Below, piece by piece: positions 1 through 8,252 of a stretch of 46,409 bases of DNA. Position 1 is the first letter of the stretch. Each line of letters starts with the position of its first letter. Where the stretch lies: assembly GCA_004557545.1 (NCBI GenBank), contig SFGV01000010.1:1-46409 (forward strand), written 5' to 3'. Source of the DNA: Succinatimonas hippei. Lineage in GTDB: Bacteria; Pseudomonadota; Gammaproteobacteria; Enterobacterales; Succinivibrionaceae. The translations under genes and the position numbers were made by a program. Below the pieces are notes generated by a model. That model made no database searches, was not told where the DNA came from, and saw nothing but the letters and a program-made list of their open reading frames with translations.

Positions 1-1
1 G

Positions 2-136
2 GGCAACAGCAGACTTATGGCGGAAAACGGCATAGCCTTCCCGGAAACTGAAGCAGCAGGCGCCATATCCTATCTGGCCATAAACAATGCTTACGCAGGG
101 TGCATAATTTTCAGCGATCAGATCAAGGCGCTTTAA
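2..136 (+). pseudogene. Heavy-metal P-type ATPase fragment, truncated at both ends
   Basis: The open frame enters from the window edge and stops at TAA 134-136, giving 44 residues. They read GNSRLMAENGI, then YLAINNAYAGCIIFSDQIK, which follows the end of the nucleotide-binding domain of Zn/Cd/Cu P1B-type ATPases (GNxxLMxxxGI ... YxAxxxxYAGxIxxSDxIK). In intact proteins this stretch is followed by the rest of the P domain (the TGD and GDGxND motifs) and the last membrane helices. Here translation stops two residues after SDQIK, so the 3' part is missing. The 5' part lies outside the window and cannot be judged. The protein would normally export metal ions across the inner membrane; this copy cannot be functional as read. 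The DNA immediately to the right belongs to an unrelated leftward gene, so a rearrangement or a chimeric assembly is likely. The family call is by memory of the motifs, not a search. Confidence 0.6.
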
Positions 137-478
137 CGCGGTGTGATACTCGACTATATGCCCGGCCCAGGTGACTATCTCATCAGGATTATCGAACACA
201 AGATGAACCGGCACTTCAACTTTGCCAATACCCTTGTATTCCTTTTCGAGGAAATCGACACGCCCCGCCGCGAGTTCCTTGTGCCAGTCATCACAAAAGG
301 CGATGAACGCGTCTTTCTGCGCTTCTACTTCCTCATCGAGGGTAGGCGCTCCCAGATAGATGCGGAAAGGGAAACCCTGAATCTCATGGTTGTCTTTTAC
401 ATGCTCGGTGATCCAGGAGAACACTCTGGCGCGGTAAATAGTATTGATCTCCGCGCGAATGCTGTTGCGGCTTTTCAC
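2..478 (-). CDS. JetD/MksG-like protein N-terminal part (DUF3322), incomplete
   Basis: A leftward frame with GTG start at 478-476, preceded by GAGGAG about 5 bases upstream, stays open to the window edge (159 codons). It begins MKSRNSIRAEINTIYR and continues with FPFRIYLGAPT, a central tryptophan-rich stretch (CDDWHKEL) and VEVPVHLVFDNPDEIVTW. This layout matches the DUF3322 N-terminal domain of JetD/MksG, the topoisomerase-like (Toprim) nuclease subunit of Wadjet anti-plasmid systems, whose SMC partners are JetABC. Similarity is convincing only to about residue 105 (position ~163). Beyond that, the frame lies antisense to the P-type ATPase fragment and is probably open by chance. No Toprim domain and no jetABC genes are visible. 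Because the upstream side (right) holds tadA, this gene is either the first of a leftward operon or an isolated, broken remnant. Confidence 0.5.
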   Translation of the reverse strand, partial: MKSRNSIRAEINTIYRARVFSWITEHVKDNHEIQGFPFRIYLGAPTLDEEVEAQKDAFIAFCDDWHKELAAGRVDFLEKEYKGIGKVEVPVHLVFDNPDEIVTWAGHIVEYHTALKRLDLIAENYAPCVSIVYGQIGYGACCFSFREGYAVFRHKSAVA

Positions 479-579
479 AGTCAGCTCCTCAATGTCAGAA
501 TATCCGCTTAAACTGTAGCTTCTAAGCCTACATGATCCGACATCATGGGAAATAATTCAAGCCGATCATTATCTAAAGG

Positions 580-1107
580 TTATGAGTGTCGGATTTTTTC
601 AAATGGAGAGAGCGCCGTGGCGATCCTCTTTACCCCTAATTCTTTTATCTGCTGGCGTCTTAACCTGAAAAAGCTCTTCAGGATCTCCGAGCATTCATCA
701 GCAAGCACGCCGCTTTGCACATCGACATGATGGTTGTGCCTTGGATCGGCTATCAGATCAAAGACACTGCCGCAGGCTCCGGTGCGCGGATCAGGGGTTC
801 CAAAAACCAGTCTTTTGAGTCTTGAGTGAATTAAAAGCCCCGCGCACATCGGGCACGGCTCAAGAGTTACAAACATCGAAAGTCCGGGCAGACGGTAATT
901 TGAAAGCGCCTGACCCGTGCGCCTGAGCGCGACCATTTCAGCGTGTGCCGAAGGATCATGGGTAGTAAGGGTCATATTGCAACCCGCGCCTACGACGGCG
1001 TCGCGCTCCTCATCGACCACCACGGCGCCTACCGGGATCTCGCCAAGATCAATGGCGTGTCTTGCCTGCGCGAGCGCGAGCTCCATCCAGTATGAAGGAT
1101 CACGCAT
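580..1107 (-). CDS. tadA: tRNA-specific adenosine deaminase TadA
   Basis: This 175-residue protein deaminates adenosine 34 to inosine in the anticodon of tRNA-Arg (ACG), an essential cytoplasmic step in decoding. The cytidine/deoxycytidylate deaminase fold signature is complete: HAE at residues 55-57 (zinc-binding His and proton-shuttling Glu) and PCPMC at 84-88 (two zinc-binding Cys). The length is typical of gammaproteobacterial TadA. The start lies 4 bases after the dgkA stop codon, so the two genes are very probably co-transcribed and translationally coupled; there is little Shine-Dalgarno sequence of its own. No clear terminator follows; a small inverted repeat CATGAT/ATCATG (531-547) separates it from the JetD-like gene. 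Confidence 0.95.
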   Translation of the reverse strand: MRDPSYWMELALAQARHAIDLGEIPVGAVVVDEERDAVVGAGCNMTLTTHDPSAHAEMVALRRTGQALSNYRLPGLSMFVTLEPCPMCAGLLIHSRLKRLVFGTPDPRTGACGSVFDLIADPRHNHHVDVQSGVLADECSEILKSFFRLRRQQIKELGVKRIATALSPFEKIRHS

Positions 1108-1111
1108 GCTG

Positions 1112-1495
1112 TCAGAAGTTTATAAGACCAAAGCGTTTTAAAACTATCGCGCCCCATACCAGCACATTTAAGCACAAGAGCACGAATACCGCGGCAGATC
1201 CCAGATCCTTGGCCCGTCCTGAAAGCTCATTCCACTCGGTGCCTATGCGGTCAACCACGGCCTCCACAGCGGAGTTTAAGAGCTCAACCACCACCGTAAG
1301 CCAGGGAAATACTATGAGCAGTAAAAGCGAGACAAGATCGGTAGCGATGAAGAAAGCTACGATTGTAAGCACTACCGCGAGCGCCATTTCCTGTCGTATA
1401 GCGGCCTCATTTGCAAGTCCTGCCTTAAAGCCCTTCATGCTGTATACACCGGCTTTTAAAATGCGCTTAAGCCCTGGCGCCTGTTTCTTTGGCAT
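1112..1495 (-). CDS. dgkA: Diacylglycerol kinase DgkA
   Basis: DgkA is a small trimeric inner-membrane kinase that phosphorylates diacylglycerol to phosphatidic acid, recycling the diacylglycerol left by osmoregulated glucan and lipid A modification. The protein carries the family hallmarks NEAAIRQE, VVELLNSAVEAVVDRIG and KDLGSAAV, with three hydrophobic helices. I chose the ATG at 1495 (MPKKQAPG...) because AGGAGGT sits 4 bases upstream. An in-frame ATG at 1528 would add 11 residues but has no ribosome binding site. The gene is followed within 4 bases by tadA. A strong leftward terminator separates it from trxB upstream, so dgkA-tadA should have its own promoter in the 1496-1550 gap. Confidence 0.95.
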   Translation of the reverse strand: MPKKQAPGLKRILKAGVYSMKGFKAGLANEAAIRQEMALAVVLTIVAFFIATDLVSLLLLIVFPWLTVVVELLNSAVEAVVDRIGTEWNELSGRAKDLGSAAVFVLLCLNVLVWGAIVLKRFGLINF

Positions 1496-1550
1496 ATGAC
1501 CTCCTGCAGAGGCTGTTCCTCTGCTCATTCAAGGCGATGAAATGGAAGCT

Positions 1551-1580
1551 AAAAAAGAGCCTCCGCGTATCAGGCGGAGG
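1551..1580 (-). terminator. Intrinsic terminator downstream of trxB
   Basis: CCTCCGC (1560-1566) pairs with GCGGAGG (1574-1580) around a 7-base loop. Read leftwards, the hairpin is followed by CTC and a run of six T (complement of 1551-1556). It lies between the trxB stop codon and dgkA, and so ends the trxB transcript. Confidence 0.85.
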
Positions 1581-1642
1581 TTCTCTCCAATTTAAACACA
1601 GGCGTCATTTTACGCCATCATTCTTATAAGGCGGAATCAGCC

Positions 1643-2578
1643 TCACGAGAGATAGCGCTCGGCGTCAAGCGCGGCCTTGCAGCCCTGACCTGCCGAGGTT
1701 ATAGCCTGACGGTAGATCCTGTCGGCGCAGTCGCCGGCTGCGAACACGCCTTCAGCCGATGTCTGGGTCTCCGCGCCATGACCTGTAGTGATATAGCCCT
1801 CAGCGTCCGTCTCAATCTCGTCTGCGAAAACCGATGTCGCGGGGACATGACCTATAGCTACAAAGATCCCGCTTACCTCAAGATCACGTTTGCTTCCGTC
1901 ATTTAACAGCAGTGACAGGCTCTTTACCGCGTTGCCATCGCCGTTGACCCTGTCAGTCACTGCGCCCAGAACCATCTCGGCCTTGCCAGACGCGGCGACC
2001 GCCTTGAGCTTGTCCACAAGCACCTTTTCGGCTCTGAAGCCGTCACGGCGGTGCACCAGATAGACCTTATTGCAGATGTTTGACAAAAACAAAGCCTCGG
2101 TGAAAGCCGCGCTGCCACCGCCTAATACCGCGACATCCTTGCCGCGGTAGAAGAATCCGTCACAGGTAGCGCAGGCTGAAACCCCGTGTCCCTTGTACTG
2201 TTCCTCACCCGGAACACCAAGATAGCGCGGCTTGGCGCCGGTGGCGATGATGACGGTGCTTGATCTTATAGTCTCGCCTGATGACAAAGTGAGTTCTTTA
2301 ATCGCGCCGCGCAATATGGCTTTTTTTACCTCGGCGCTGACAAAACGGGTGCCAAGAGCCTTGGCGTGCTTTTGCAGTTTATCCATAAGGTCAAAACCTG
2401 ACGGATTTCCAAACTCGCCAGGCCAGTTTCCGATCTCAGGAGTTGTCGTAAGCTGGCCGCCCTGCTCGCTTCCGGTGATAAGCAGAGGTTCAAGACCAGC
2501 TCTTGAGGCATATATAGCTGCGGTGCAACCGGCAGGACCGGAACCGATGATGACAACCTTTTCGATTTTATCTGACAT
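1643..2578 (-). CDS. trxB: Thioredoxin reductase TrxB
   Basis: A 311-residue FAD/NADPH flavoprotein that reduces thioredoxin. It shows the N-terminal FAD-binding GSGPAG (12-17), the redox-active CATC (136-139) within ACATCDGFFYRG, a second Rossmann motif GGGSAAF near residue 153 for NADPH, and the C-terminal FAD motif with AAGDCAD. The length matches the low-molecular-weight bacterial TrxB class. The start ATG at 2578 has GGAG 8 bases upstream. It is transcribed alone or by read-through from the M15 peptidase gene 100 bases upstream, and ends at the terminator at 1551-1580. Confidence 0.97.
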   Translation of the reverse strand: MSDKIEKVVIIGSGPAGCTAAIYASRAGLEPLLITGSEQGGQLTTTPEIGNWPGEFGNPSGFDLMDKLQKHAKALGTRFVSAEVKKAILRGAIKELTLSSGETIRSSTVIIATGAKPRYLGVPGEEQYKGHGVSACATCDGFFYRGKDVAVLGGGSAAFTEALFLSNICNKVYLVHRRDGFRAEKVLVDKLKAVAASGKAEMVLGAVTDRVNGDGNAVKSLSLLLNDGSKRDLEVSGIFVAIGHVPATSVFADEIETDAEGYITTGHGAETQTSAEGVFAAGDCADRIYRQAITSAGQGCKAALDAERYLS

Positions 2579-2650
2579 AACGATGCTCCAATGGTTTAAA
2601 CGCCGATAAGTCTAGCGCAGGAGGACCGCGTTTCCTTTTCATCTGAAATA

Positions 2651-2687
2651 TCATCTCAGGAGAATTTCATCTCAGGAGATCAGGAGA
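2651..2687. repeat. Short 16-base-period direct repeats after the M15 peptidase gene
   Basis: TCATCTCAGGAGA occurs at 2651-2663 and 2667-2679, followed by a partial third copy TCAGGAGA at 2680-2687 that overlaps the stop codon of the M15 peptidase. It could be slippage; I see no other function. Confidence 0.6.
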
Positions 2688-3351
2688 ATAGGTACGGAAA
2701 ATGTTTTTTCGCGTAATCCACGGCCTCCGGCGCCCACTCAAGACCGCTCTCTTTTATGGCGCGTATGGCTCTTGTGAAGGAAAACACCGCAAGACACTGC
2801 TCGGCCTCGGAGAGGTATGAAATGTGCCACGGCTCGGGGGCGATGGCGCCGCGACCTGTAAACGGTCTTACAAAGCCGCGTTTTGAAAGGGCGCCCTCAA
2901 GCCATCTGCCAAACTCATAAAAATACATTCCCTTCTCATATTCGCGACATGTCAGCTCGAGTCTTCCGCCCTCTGGTATGAGATTTTTCGCGTAGATATC
3001 AAAATCAGTTCCAAAATGATGACGTGAAAACCCGGGCAGTGCCGAAAAGCGCAGAGCCGCGCTGAGCTTTGACGCGGTGTTCATCCCCGAGGTATCCACA
3101 ACCCGCTCATTCTCATCGAGGATCGGGCGCTTACCGCAAAGCTTCGCTGATACGATAGACGCCTGATAGGAAAACGAGCGCCAGCCAGAGCAGGCTTTGA
3201 GATCAAAGCCTGCGGCAAGCGCTTCATCTTTCAGTTGCGATAAAGCCTCAAGCGCGTCGGGACTTCCCTTGATCCCGGGAAAATCCGGATGTTCTACGAA
3301 GAAACTCCCGTCAAGTCCGCAGGCTCGCTCAGGATCCGGAATACTCGCCAA
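2680..3351 (-). CDS. M15-family D-Ala-D-Ala carboxypeptidase-like protein (VanY type)
   Basis: The 223-residue protein has the M15B/VanY zinc peptidase signature. SRHHFGTDFD at residues 109-118 gives zinc ligands H111 and D118 of the SxHxxGxxxD pattern, and EPWH at 173-176 gives the catalytic Glu and third ligand His. These enzymes trim the terminal D-alanine from peptidoglycan peptides. There is no evident signal peptide, so either it works in the cytoplasm (as LD/DD-peptidases in recycling do) or export is unrecognised. The start is a TTG at 3351, inside the last 23 bases of fimV, with GGAGG 6 bases upstream. The overlap implies translational coupling to fimV, which links this peptidase to the FimV cell-envelope function. 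Confidence 0.82.
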   Translation of the reverse strand: MASIPDPERACGLDGSFFVEHPDFPGIKGSPDALEALSQLKDEALAAGFDLKACSGWRSFSYQASIVSAKLCGKRPILDENERVVDTSGMNTASKLSAALRFSALPGFSRHHFGTDFDIYAKNLIPEGGRLELTCREYEKGMYFYEFGRWLEGALSKRGFVRPFTGRGAIAPEPWHISYLSEAEQCLAVFSFTRAIRAIKESGLEWAPEAVDYAKKHFPYLFS

Positions 3352-6300
3352 GCAGCGCCTCCGCCTGTTGCTTCAGATCCGCGCTTCCGCGCTTTTTGAT
3401 ATCGCTGATGATCTTGTTGGCCTCGTCAGTATCTCCGGTCTCAAAATACAGTCTGGCGAGATTTAAAGAATCGCTTAAGTACTGGTGCTCCTTGGGAGTA
3501 AGCCCGTCATACTCGCTTACAGGCTCCTCCTGAGTGGGCGCGCTCTTCATCTCGCCGTTCCAGGTATCGTTGGATTCCTCAGCGCTCTTATCCGCATCAG
3601 CCTTTCCCCCGCTCCTGCTCTGAGAGTCCTTATCTACCGCGCTCTCGGCCTCAACTGAGCCTTCAGCCGGGATCTCGCTATCCCACGGATCGACCATGCG
3701 CATGATGTCACTGTCCGACATCATCCCGGATCCTTCAGGTTTGGCTGAGAGTTCCGGTGCCTCGGTGTCAGAGCCGAGCATATTTAAAATTGACTTGTCA
3801 TCCTCAGACTTCGCGTCCTGCTCCTCTTTAGGGAGATCAGCGCCATGACCATTGGTTACGTCAAAGCCCTCATCGTCAGGAACCTTCCAGTCAAAAGCCT
3901 TAAGAGCCCCCGGATCCTCAGCCTCCTGTGGCTCGCTCTTACCGGTGTCAGTCTGGTTTTCAGGGAGAGGCTCAGGCGCCTGTCCGGCGCTGTCAACAGC
4001 GCCATTGTCATCATCAACGTTCCTGAGAACCGCGCCCTCAGGCTCTGATGAGGAGGTGTTATCAGAATCAGCAGTTTTTTCGTAAGACGCGCCTTCAGCT
4101 GCCTCAGAGGCGCCTGAAGCGGTGTCAGTGACACTTTCGGGCTCCTCTCTGGTGGTGACATCATCGCCAGGTGTCAGATTTTCACCCGCTTCTTCTGAAG
4201 GAACGCTCTGAGTCTTATCCGACACATCAGCCTCAGATCTGGAGTCTTGCGCGCCATCAGCTGTCCTGTCAGCGATCTCCGTGTCGCCGTCAGGGCTTTG
4301 CTGTTCATCGCCTGCGCTTTCAGATGAGCTATCCTCAGGAGTGTTCGCCTCAAAATCGTCAGGATTGTTTTCGTCTGTAGTTGAAATTGAAGCGTCAGCT
4401 GCCTGTGTGTCCGCGATATCTTCGTTTTCCGCCGGAGCTTCCCCGAATTCACCGCTTTGGGCATCCGGATTTACGCTCTGAACGCTTTCAGACGCTTCAT
4501 CCGCAGGATCCGTTTCCTTGTCTAAAGCAGAAGATGAGCTGTCATTGCTCTCAGATTCTGCCTGAGCGTCAGCGCTCTGACCCTGATTTAATAGCTGCTC
4601 TAAATCCAGATCGTCATCAACCACGGTATCGATCTTTCCGCCAGGCGCGCTTTCTTTCACATCTGGAGCGGCAGTCTCGTCTGCCTGTCGCGCTTCCTCT
4701 GTCTCATCACCCGCAGGTGAAATATCAGATCTGTCTTCCTTCGCGAGCTCATCTGTCTTAGGCTCTGAGTCTGTTATCTCATCAGGAGAGAACTGTCCGG
4801 TTTCATCTCCGGCATCCTCAACCTCGGCGGAGGCAGCGGCGAAATCTCTGGCAAATTCTGATGCCGCGTCAGCGGGGGCGTCATTAGCGTCAGCGCTGCT
4901 ACCGCCGAGATCCTGCGGAAGAGTATTATCTGCAACAGAATCATTATTAGCGTGAGCATCAGCGGTATTGATACCATGATTTTGATCGCTGTCGTCTGAA
5001 TTTTCCACGCTTTGTGAGGATATCTGCTCTGTCTCAGCAGCGGCTGATTGTTCCGCAACGCTCTCACCCTCAACAGGCTCAGAAACGGAGTTTAGGATCT
5101 TCTCAGACAGCGCATCTGCACCCTGATCATTATCAGCGACAGCGTTTTGAGGCTCATCATCGGGGATCGCGGACTGCGTTGACTCTTTTATTTCCCCATC
5201 AGTCTCAGGCTCTGACCTGCCCTCAGCTGAATTGCCCGACGCTGCTTTGGAGGCGTACGCCTCAAAGTCCTCCCGCGCCTTGTCCTCGGCGTCAGACACA
5301 GCCGTGGACTCGTTGTGCGAATTCTCAGTTTCCTGACTGTTTCCTGCGATGAGATCATCAGCGTCTGTCGGAGCTGTGTCAGAAACCTTTTCCTCAGGAG
5401 CGATCTCATCGGCGCTATTATCGGTCTCATCTGAAGCGGCTTGCGCGCCATCACGACCATCGACGGCCTGATTGGCGAAAGCCTCAAAATCCGCCATATC
5501 CTGATCTTTCGCGTCATCCTGCGCGTTGTCAGTTTCGATATTCTGATCTGCGTTTTCAGAACTTTCAGATGATGACGGATTTACATCGCCGCCAGAGAAG
5601 GCTGGTGATACCTTGCCTGCCGCCTGCTCTGCGAATTTCTCAAAAAAGTCCTCGTCAGAACCTGCCTGAGGTTCCGCTTCCGGAGTCGCGTTTTGGCCGG
5701 CACCAGATTTTCCGGAAGAGCTGTTGTCTTCTGGTGCCTCAGCTTTTGGGTCAGGCGCGCTCTTTGACATCGCTTCGGCCATGGCCTGTTCCTCACCACT
5801 GGTACTGGTGTCAGGAGAGCGCGCGGACATCGCCTCCTTCCAGGCGTTCATCCCATCATCAGCGCCAGGGGCCACCTCAGGATTATTAATCCCCTCGTCA
5901 GCCTTTGTTTTACCTTCTTCACCGGCTTTCTGCTCAGCCATCGCCGCCGCCCAGGCGTCAGCGCCGTCATCAGACTGAGAGGATGGAGTTTCCTTCTGTT
6001 TTTCAGCGGCGTCTTTTCCGCTTTCAACGGCTTTCTGCTCGGCCATCGCCGCCGCCCAGGCGTCAGCGCCGTCATCAGACTGTGAGGATGGAGTTTCCGT
6101 CTGTTTTTCAACAGCGTCATTTCCGCTCTCGCCGGCTTTCTGCTCGGCCATCGCCGCCGCCCAGGCGTCAGCGCCATCATCAGACTGCGCGCTTTGGGCG
6201 TCAGGCTGTTTTTCGGCGGTGTCATTTCCGCTCTCGCCGGCTTTCTGCTCAGCCATCGCCGCGGCCCAGGCATCAGCCCCGTCATCAGACTTGGCACTGT

Positions 6301-8149
6301 CCTTGCCATCCCCGGTCGTGCCTTCAGAACTGCCTACCTCGGCTGATTTGGTCTGCTCGCTGTTTTGCTGGGCTAAAGCCTCTGCCCATTGCGCCATGGC
6401 ATCGCGATCCGGATCTTTATCCTTCTCCTGAGCTTTCTCTATGGCAGCGTCATCCCAGGCCTTCTGAGCCGCGTCCTGATCAGCTCCTGTCTGCTCTTGC
6501 GCAGTATTGTTCTCAGGCTGTTCACCAGGCTTACCGGCAGACTGGTCGGTCTTGTCAGCGTTCTGTCCAGCTCCGCCTTCGGACTGAGCTGACGCGTTGT
6601 CAGCAGGCGCGGCTTCAGCGCCCGCGGGCACGTCAGGCGCGGTTTCCTGAGGCTGATCATTCTGGCCTTCGATTGCCTCCGTTTCAGAGGTTGAGATGGT
6701 ATCTGACAGCAGCTTGTCTTCTTCGCTGGGCTCTTTATCCTCATCCTCATCACTTAAATCAGTCTCAATAGTGCGTCCGCGCTGGCGGCTCTTTACCTTG
6801 AAGAACACAAAGAGTATCAGCAGCATGAGCGTGAGCAGTCCAATTCCGGAGATGATCAGGATAAGCGAACGCTGATACGCGGAAGCGTCTCCGGGCGCGG
6901 TGGCGCCGTTTGCCATCTGCACCTGCAGGTTTTGCAGTTTCTCATCGGTCGCAAGAAGCATGTCACGCATCTTGTTGTTGTCACGCGTAAGCTTGGATAC
7001 CTGTCCTTTAAGATCAGAGATGGTCTGCTGCAGTGATGAGATGGTGCCATCGTACTGTTTGGCGATCCCGGATACGGCGGAGTTGGCGGCGGTTAGCGTT
7101 GACTCGTTTGACTTGGTCATACGGTCAATAGCCTGCACCAGCTTTTTGTCTATTTCCTTTGACTTGGCGTCAAGCGCGTCGCGTGAACCGTCAAGCATCT
7201 GTTTGAGAGTGTTGGCGTCAAGCTTTGCTGAAACCGCCGCGTCGGTTTTATCCGTGTCAGCTACCTTATTGTCCTCAGTCTTGTCAGGGCTTTTGCCTTG
7301 CGCGAGAGCCTTGTCAGATTCAGAGGCGCCTTCAGGATCAGCCGCTACGGCCTCCGCGGCCGCCAGCTGGCTATCAAGTTTTTCCCTCTGAGCCTTGCGC
7401 TCTTCCTGGAACTGACGGTTCGCCGTTTCCGTCGCCGTAAATACCGGGGTCTGCTCCGAGCGGGCTATGACACCACTATCAGTAGTCTTGGGAGTTGCCG
7501 CCGGAGCGGGATTTTTAAGCGGAGGCAGCGCGATATTTCCGCGTGAGAGCAGATCGCTGCCTACCTTGGGATCCTCACGGGCGATTTCCGATACCGGCGG
7601 GATCTTAAGAGTGCCTGCGCGTATGCTGCCGGCGTTGCCATTGTTAAAGGCCTGAGGATTGTTGCGGTAAATGGATGCGGCTATCTGAAACTCGTTTACC
7701 GAGCGGTCGGCTGGCAGAAGTCTGGTCGCGATCTGCCACAAGCTCTCGCCTGAGTTTACCCTTACGGAAGTAGGCATAGCCTGAGCGTTTTGAGACGCGG
7801 CGGTATTGCCGTTATTCTGGTTTTGCGCCTGGGTCTGAGACTGCGCTTGAGATGAGGCCGCGGACGTTGCCGCAGGGACCGCGGTTCTGGTCCTTGCCGG
7901 AGCCTGCCCCAGCGCCTGCGCGGCGCGGCGCGCCGCCGCCCGCGCGCTGGCACGGCGGTTCTGATTTACGTTTGATGGAAGCGGAGCTTCCTGAATACGT
8001 TCAGGCAGAGCCTGATCTGTCTGGGAGCTCTGGCTCTCAGAGTTGTCAGGTCCCTGAATATTTATAGTAAACGTGCCGTCATCGGCCGCGGCGCTGATCT
8101 GGGAAAACGCCATCGCTGTCAGAAACAGCGTTGTCTTTAAAGCCCGCAT
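3329..8149 (-). CDS. fimV: FimV-like polar landmark protein, very long
   Basis: A 1606-residue protein with the complete FimV architecture. It has an N-terminal signal peptide (residues 1-21), an Ala/Gln-rich stretch and a LysM peptidoglycan-binding domain (about 127-185). A coiled-coil region (about 300-415) is followed by one transmembrane helix (about 428-452). A huge acidic cytoplasmic tail follows, ending in the conserved FimV C-terminal helical domain (about 1555-1606: LNLARLYFETGDTDEANKI). FimV organises the cell pole: type IV pilus assembly, secretion and chemoreceptor placement in Pseudomonas and Vibrio relatives. The tail contains perfect-to-degenerate tandem repeats and is far longer than the ~900 residues of P. 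aeruginosa FimV (from memory). Gene order usg-fimV is the classical one, but truA is replaced here by an M15 peptidase. Confidence 0.93.
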   Translation of the reverse strand: MRALKTTLFLTAMAFSQISAAADDGTFTINIQGPDNSESQSSQTDQALPERIQEAPLPSNVNQNRRASARAAARRAAQALGQAPARTRTAVPAATSAASSQAQSQTQAQNQNNGNTAASQNAQAMPTSVRVNSGESLWQIATRLLPADRSVNEFQIAASIYRNNPQAFNNGNAGSIRAGTLKIPPVSEIAREDPKVGSDLLSRGNIALPPLKNPAPAATPKTTDSGVIARSEQTPVFTATETANRQFQEERKAQREKLDSQLAAAEAVAADPEGASESDKALAQGKSPDKTEDNKVADTDKTDAAVSAKLDANTLKQMLDGSRDALDAKSKEIDKKLVQAIDRMTKSNESTLTAANSAVSGIAKQYDGTISSLQQTISDLKGQVSKLTRDNNKMRDMLLATDEKLQNLQVQMANGATAPGDASAYQRSLILIISGIGLLTLMLLILFVFFKVKSRQRGRTIETDLSDEDEDKEPSEEDKLLSDTISTSETEAIEGQNDQPQETAPDVPAGAEAAPADNASAQSEGGAGQNADKTDQSAGKPGEQPENNTAQEQTGADQDAAQKAWDDAAIEKAQEKDKDPDRDAMAQWAEALAQQNSEQTKSAEVGSSEGTTGDGKDSAKSDDGADAWAAAMAEQKAGESGNDTAEKQPDAQSAQSDDGADAWAAAMAEQKAGESGNDAVEKQTETPSSQSDDGADAWAAAMAEQKAVESGKDAAEKQKETPSSQSDDGADAWAAAMAEQKAGEEGKTKADEGINNPEVAPGADDGMNAWKEAMSARSPDTSTSGEEQAMAEAMSKSAPDPKAEAPEDNSSSGKSGAGQNATPEAEPQAGSDEDFFEKFAEQAAGKVSPAFSGGDVNPSSSESSENADQNIETDNAQDDAKDQDMADFEAFANQAVDGRDGAQAASDETDNSADEIAPEEKVSDTAPTDADDLIAGNSQETENSHNESTAVSDAEDKAREDFEAYASKAASGNSAEGRSEPETDGEIKESTQSAIPDDEPQNAVADNDQGADALSEKILNSVSEPVEGESVAEQSAAAETEQISSQSVENSDDSDQNHGINTADAHANNDSVADNTLPQDLGGSSADANDAPADAASEFARDFAAASAEVEDAGDETGQFSPDEITDSEPKTDELAKEDRSDISPAGDETEEARQADETAAPDVKESAPGGKIDTVVDDDLDLEQLLNQGQSADAQAESESNDSSSSALDKETDPADEASESVQSVNPDAQSGEFGEAPAENEDIADTQAADASISTTDENNPDDFEANTPEDSSSESAGDEQQSPDGDTEIADRTADGAQDSRSEADVSDKTQSVPSEEAGENLTPGDDVTTREEPESVTDTASGASEAAEGASYEKTADSDNTSSSEPEGAVLRNVDDDNGAVDSAGQAPEPLPENQTDTGKSEPQEAEDPGALKAFDWKVPDDEGFDVTNGHGADLPKEEQDAKSEDDKSILNMLGSDTEAPELSAKPEGSGMMSDSDIMRMVDPWDSEIPAEGSVEAESAVDKDSQSRSGGKADADKSAEESNDTWNGEMKSAPTQEEPVSEYDGLTPKEHQYLSDSLNLARLYFETGDTDEANKIISDIKKRGSADLKQQAEALLGEYSGS
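5890..6300 (-). repeat. 105-base tandem repeats inside fimV
   Basis: Four consecutive units each encode 35 residues beginning SDDGADAWAAAMAEQKA, followed by a variable ESGxDxxEKQ linker. Copies are nearly identical at DNA level: the GCCATCGCCGC core recurs about every 105 bases. Looser relatives such as FEKFAEQAAG, FEAFANQAVDG and FEAYASKAASG continue through the acidic tail at wider spacing. Near-identical copies imply recent expansion and probable length variation between strains. Confidence 0.9.
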
Positions 8150-8252
8150 TGTGATCCTCGGAAATCGTCCTGCATGATGGGTATTTTAATCACCGCGCTC
8201 GAAGTTAATTTGACGCGGCTTGGCTTTTTCCTTTTTTCATGCAATTTGCGTG

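Noticed and set aside
143..511. Rightward 122-residue open frame
   Set aside because: It is the antisense of the DUF3322-like frame, has no family resemblance and no ribosome binding site.
5890..6300. CRISPR array, because of regular ~105-base repeats
   Set aside because: The repeats are in frame within fimV, longer than CRISPR repeats, and have no unique spacers or cas genes.
3845..7655. Many long frames in other phases and on the opposite strand within fimV
   Set aside because: They are shadows created by repetitive, acidic, GC-biased fimV coding sequence, giving Arg/Pro/Leu-rich low-complexity products.
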